64,000 nucleotides of DNA from Sporolactobacillus sp. THM7-4. Its GTDB lineage: Bacteria; Bacillota; Bacilli; Bacillales; Sporolactobacillaceae. Shown here one piece after another: positions 63,282 to 64,000 of this stretch. The notes below the pieces were generated by a model that saw only the letters and a program-made list of their open reading frames with translations, was not told where the DNA came from and did no database searches. The stretch spans positions 1 through 64,000 of the forward strand of contig NZ_SEMD01000003.1 in the NCBI RefSeq assembly GCF_004153165.1, read 5' to 3'. Numbering within the stretch: the stretch's first letter is position 1; every line of letters begins with the position of its first letter. The position numbers were made by a program, and so were the translations under genes.

Positions 63282-64000
63282 CTAAGAAGCGAGCGGCCTT
63301 GAAGCGCGCAGCGCAAAGATGTTGATGGTAATGAAGACAAGCGAGAATACGAGAAGTACGAGACCGTCCAGCCACCAGCCGCTGAATCCGGTACCCCGGA
63401 TCATAATGTTACGCAGCGCGTCGGTTGAATAATGAACAGGCATCAGGCTGCCGATCGTCTGTACCCAGCCTGGTAATGTCTCGATTGGAAACAGCCCGGA
63501 AAGGAACACCTGCGGCACGATAACCAGGGGAATAAACTGGAACATTTGCAGTTCATTCTTTGCGGCTGTTGACATTAATATACTCAGCGACAGGGCGCTG
63601 AACGAAAGGATGAAGACGATAACAAGGACATTAAACAGGTTGCCCACGTTGTAGATGTGCAACACGTAAACGATGAAACAGGTTAAAATGAATGACTGAA
63701 GGATGACAAAGAGTCCGAAACCAATCATATAGCCCCATATGATCTGATAATTTTTAATCGGCGAGGCCATCAGCCGGTCAAGCGTACCTGTTGTTCTTTC
63801 GCGCAGAAACGAGACACCACCGATCATAAATATAAAGAGGAAGACGAAAATCCCGACCATTGCCGGTCCGAATGAGTCGAAGGTGTTCAACTCATCGCTA
63901 CCATGCAAATAGGTGACGTTAAGATGCGTCTTTTCCCCGGATGATGGTGCGATTTTCACTTGCTGCGCCTTTCCAGGGCTGTTCAGCTGGATGCCGGAGA
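63282..64000 (-). CDS. ABC-2 type transporter permease (5' end beyond the window)
   Basis: The frame is open to the window edge, so the N-terminus is missing; at least 239 residues are visible. Six helices are visible, including FGPAMVGIFVFLFIFMIGGVSFLRERTTGTLDRLMASP, the conserved ABC-2 loop, and the exporter motif PQVFLSGLFPIETLPGWVQT near the end. This resembles YfiN/DrrB-type permeases for drug or lipid export. An ATPase partner would be expected outside the window. Confidence 0.85.
   Translation of the reverse strand, partial: SGIQLNSPGKAQQVKIAPSSGEKTHLNVTYLHGSDELNTFDSFGPAMVGIFVFLFIFMIGGVSFLRERTTGTLDRLMASPIKNYQIIWGYMIGFGLFVILQSFILTCFIVYVLHIYNVGNLFNVLVIVFILSFSALSLSILMSTAAKNELQMFQFIPLVIVPQVFLSGLFPIETLPGWVQTIGSLMPVHYSTDALRNIMIRGTGFSGWWLDGLVLLVFSLVFITINIFALRASRPLAS

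Overview
The window reads as chromosomal DNA of a low-to-mid GC Gram-positive bacterium of the order Bacillales, most likely a Sporolactobacillus or close relative. The grounds are protein resemblance to Bacillus TcyA, HelD, PepT and YfmR, a D-lactate dehydrogenase, a Lactiplantibacillus-like lactate racemase locus, strong Shine-Dalgarno sites, a class I SAM riboswitch and a sigma-B type promoter. The genus is an inference from gene content; no 16S rRNA gene is present.

Layout. 1-127: end of an IS3-family (IS150-group) element. 0.5-3.2 kb: D-lactate dehydrogenase, a structured attenuator-like leader, and a PanE-family reductase. 3.3-6.5 kb: nucleoside salvage operon deoB-pdp-deoC. 6.7-7.6 kb: a small basic ORF, a complete-looking type I toxin-antitoxin module, and a pseudogene. 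7.6-11.1 kb: stress membrane protein with a sigma-B promoter, SDR stress protein, an odd tRNA, and type II NADH dehydrogenase. 11.2-14.5 kb (minus): SAM-riboswitch-controlled metY and an aldehyde dehydrogenase. 15.0-17.3 kb: tcyABC cystine importer. 17.5-25.7 kb: pepC, AI-2E family protein, rlmN, ugtP-like glycosyltransferase with divergent MFS, pepT. 26-31 kb: NitT/TauT ABC importer, then a MarR-MFS operon with a relic gene. 31-35 kb: TerB/DnaJ protein, VanX-type dipeptidase, and a roughly 1.3-kb 21-bp tandem array with related repeats nearby. 35-44 kb: 3-methyladenine glycosylase, PTS-IIC-like protein behind a structured leader, a 911-residue MBL/beta-CASP protein, YhgE/Pip protein, YbaK-type deacylase. 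44-55.5 kb: CstA, CHY zinc finger protein, HelD, DMT exporter, ABC-F protein, GH36 alpha-galactosidase. 55.8-63 kb (minus): AT-rich lactate racemase island lysR-larA-larE-larB-larC-larD-nickel transporter. 63.3-64.0 kb: 5'-truncated ABC-2 permease.

Functional themes. Lactate and pyruvate metabolism dominates: D-LDH, a full nickel-pincer racemase pathway with its lactate channel and nickel importer, and CstA. The larA gene carries a 2-nt deletion near its 5' end relative to the L. plantarum LarA layout, although all catalytic residues downstream are intact, so racemase may be off in this isolate. The most novel material is non-coding: the type I toxin-antitoxin locus with opposing promoters and overlapping terminators, the 21-bp repeat families, and two leader regions with small ORFs and terminator-like folds.
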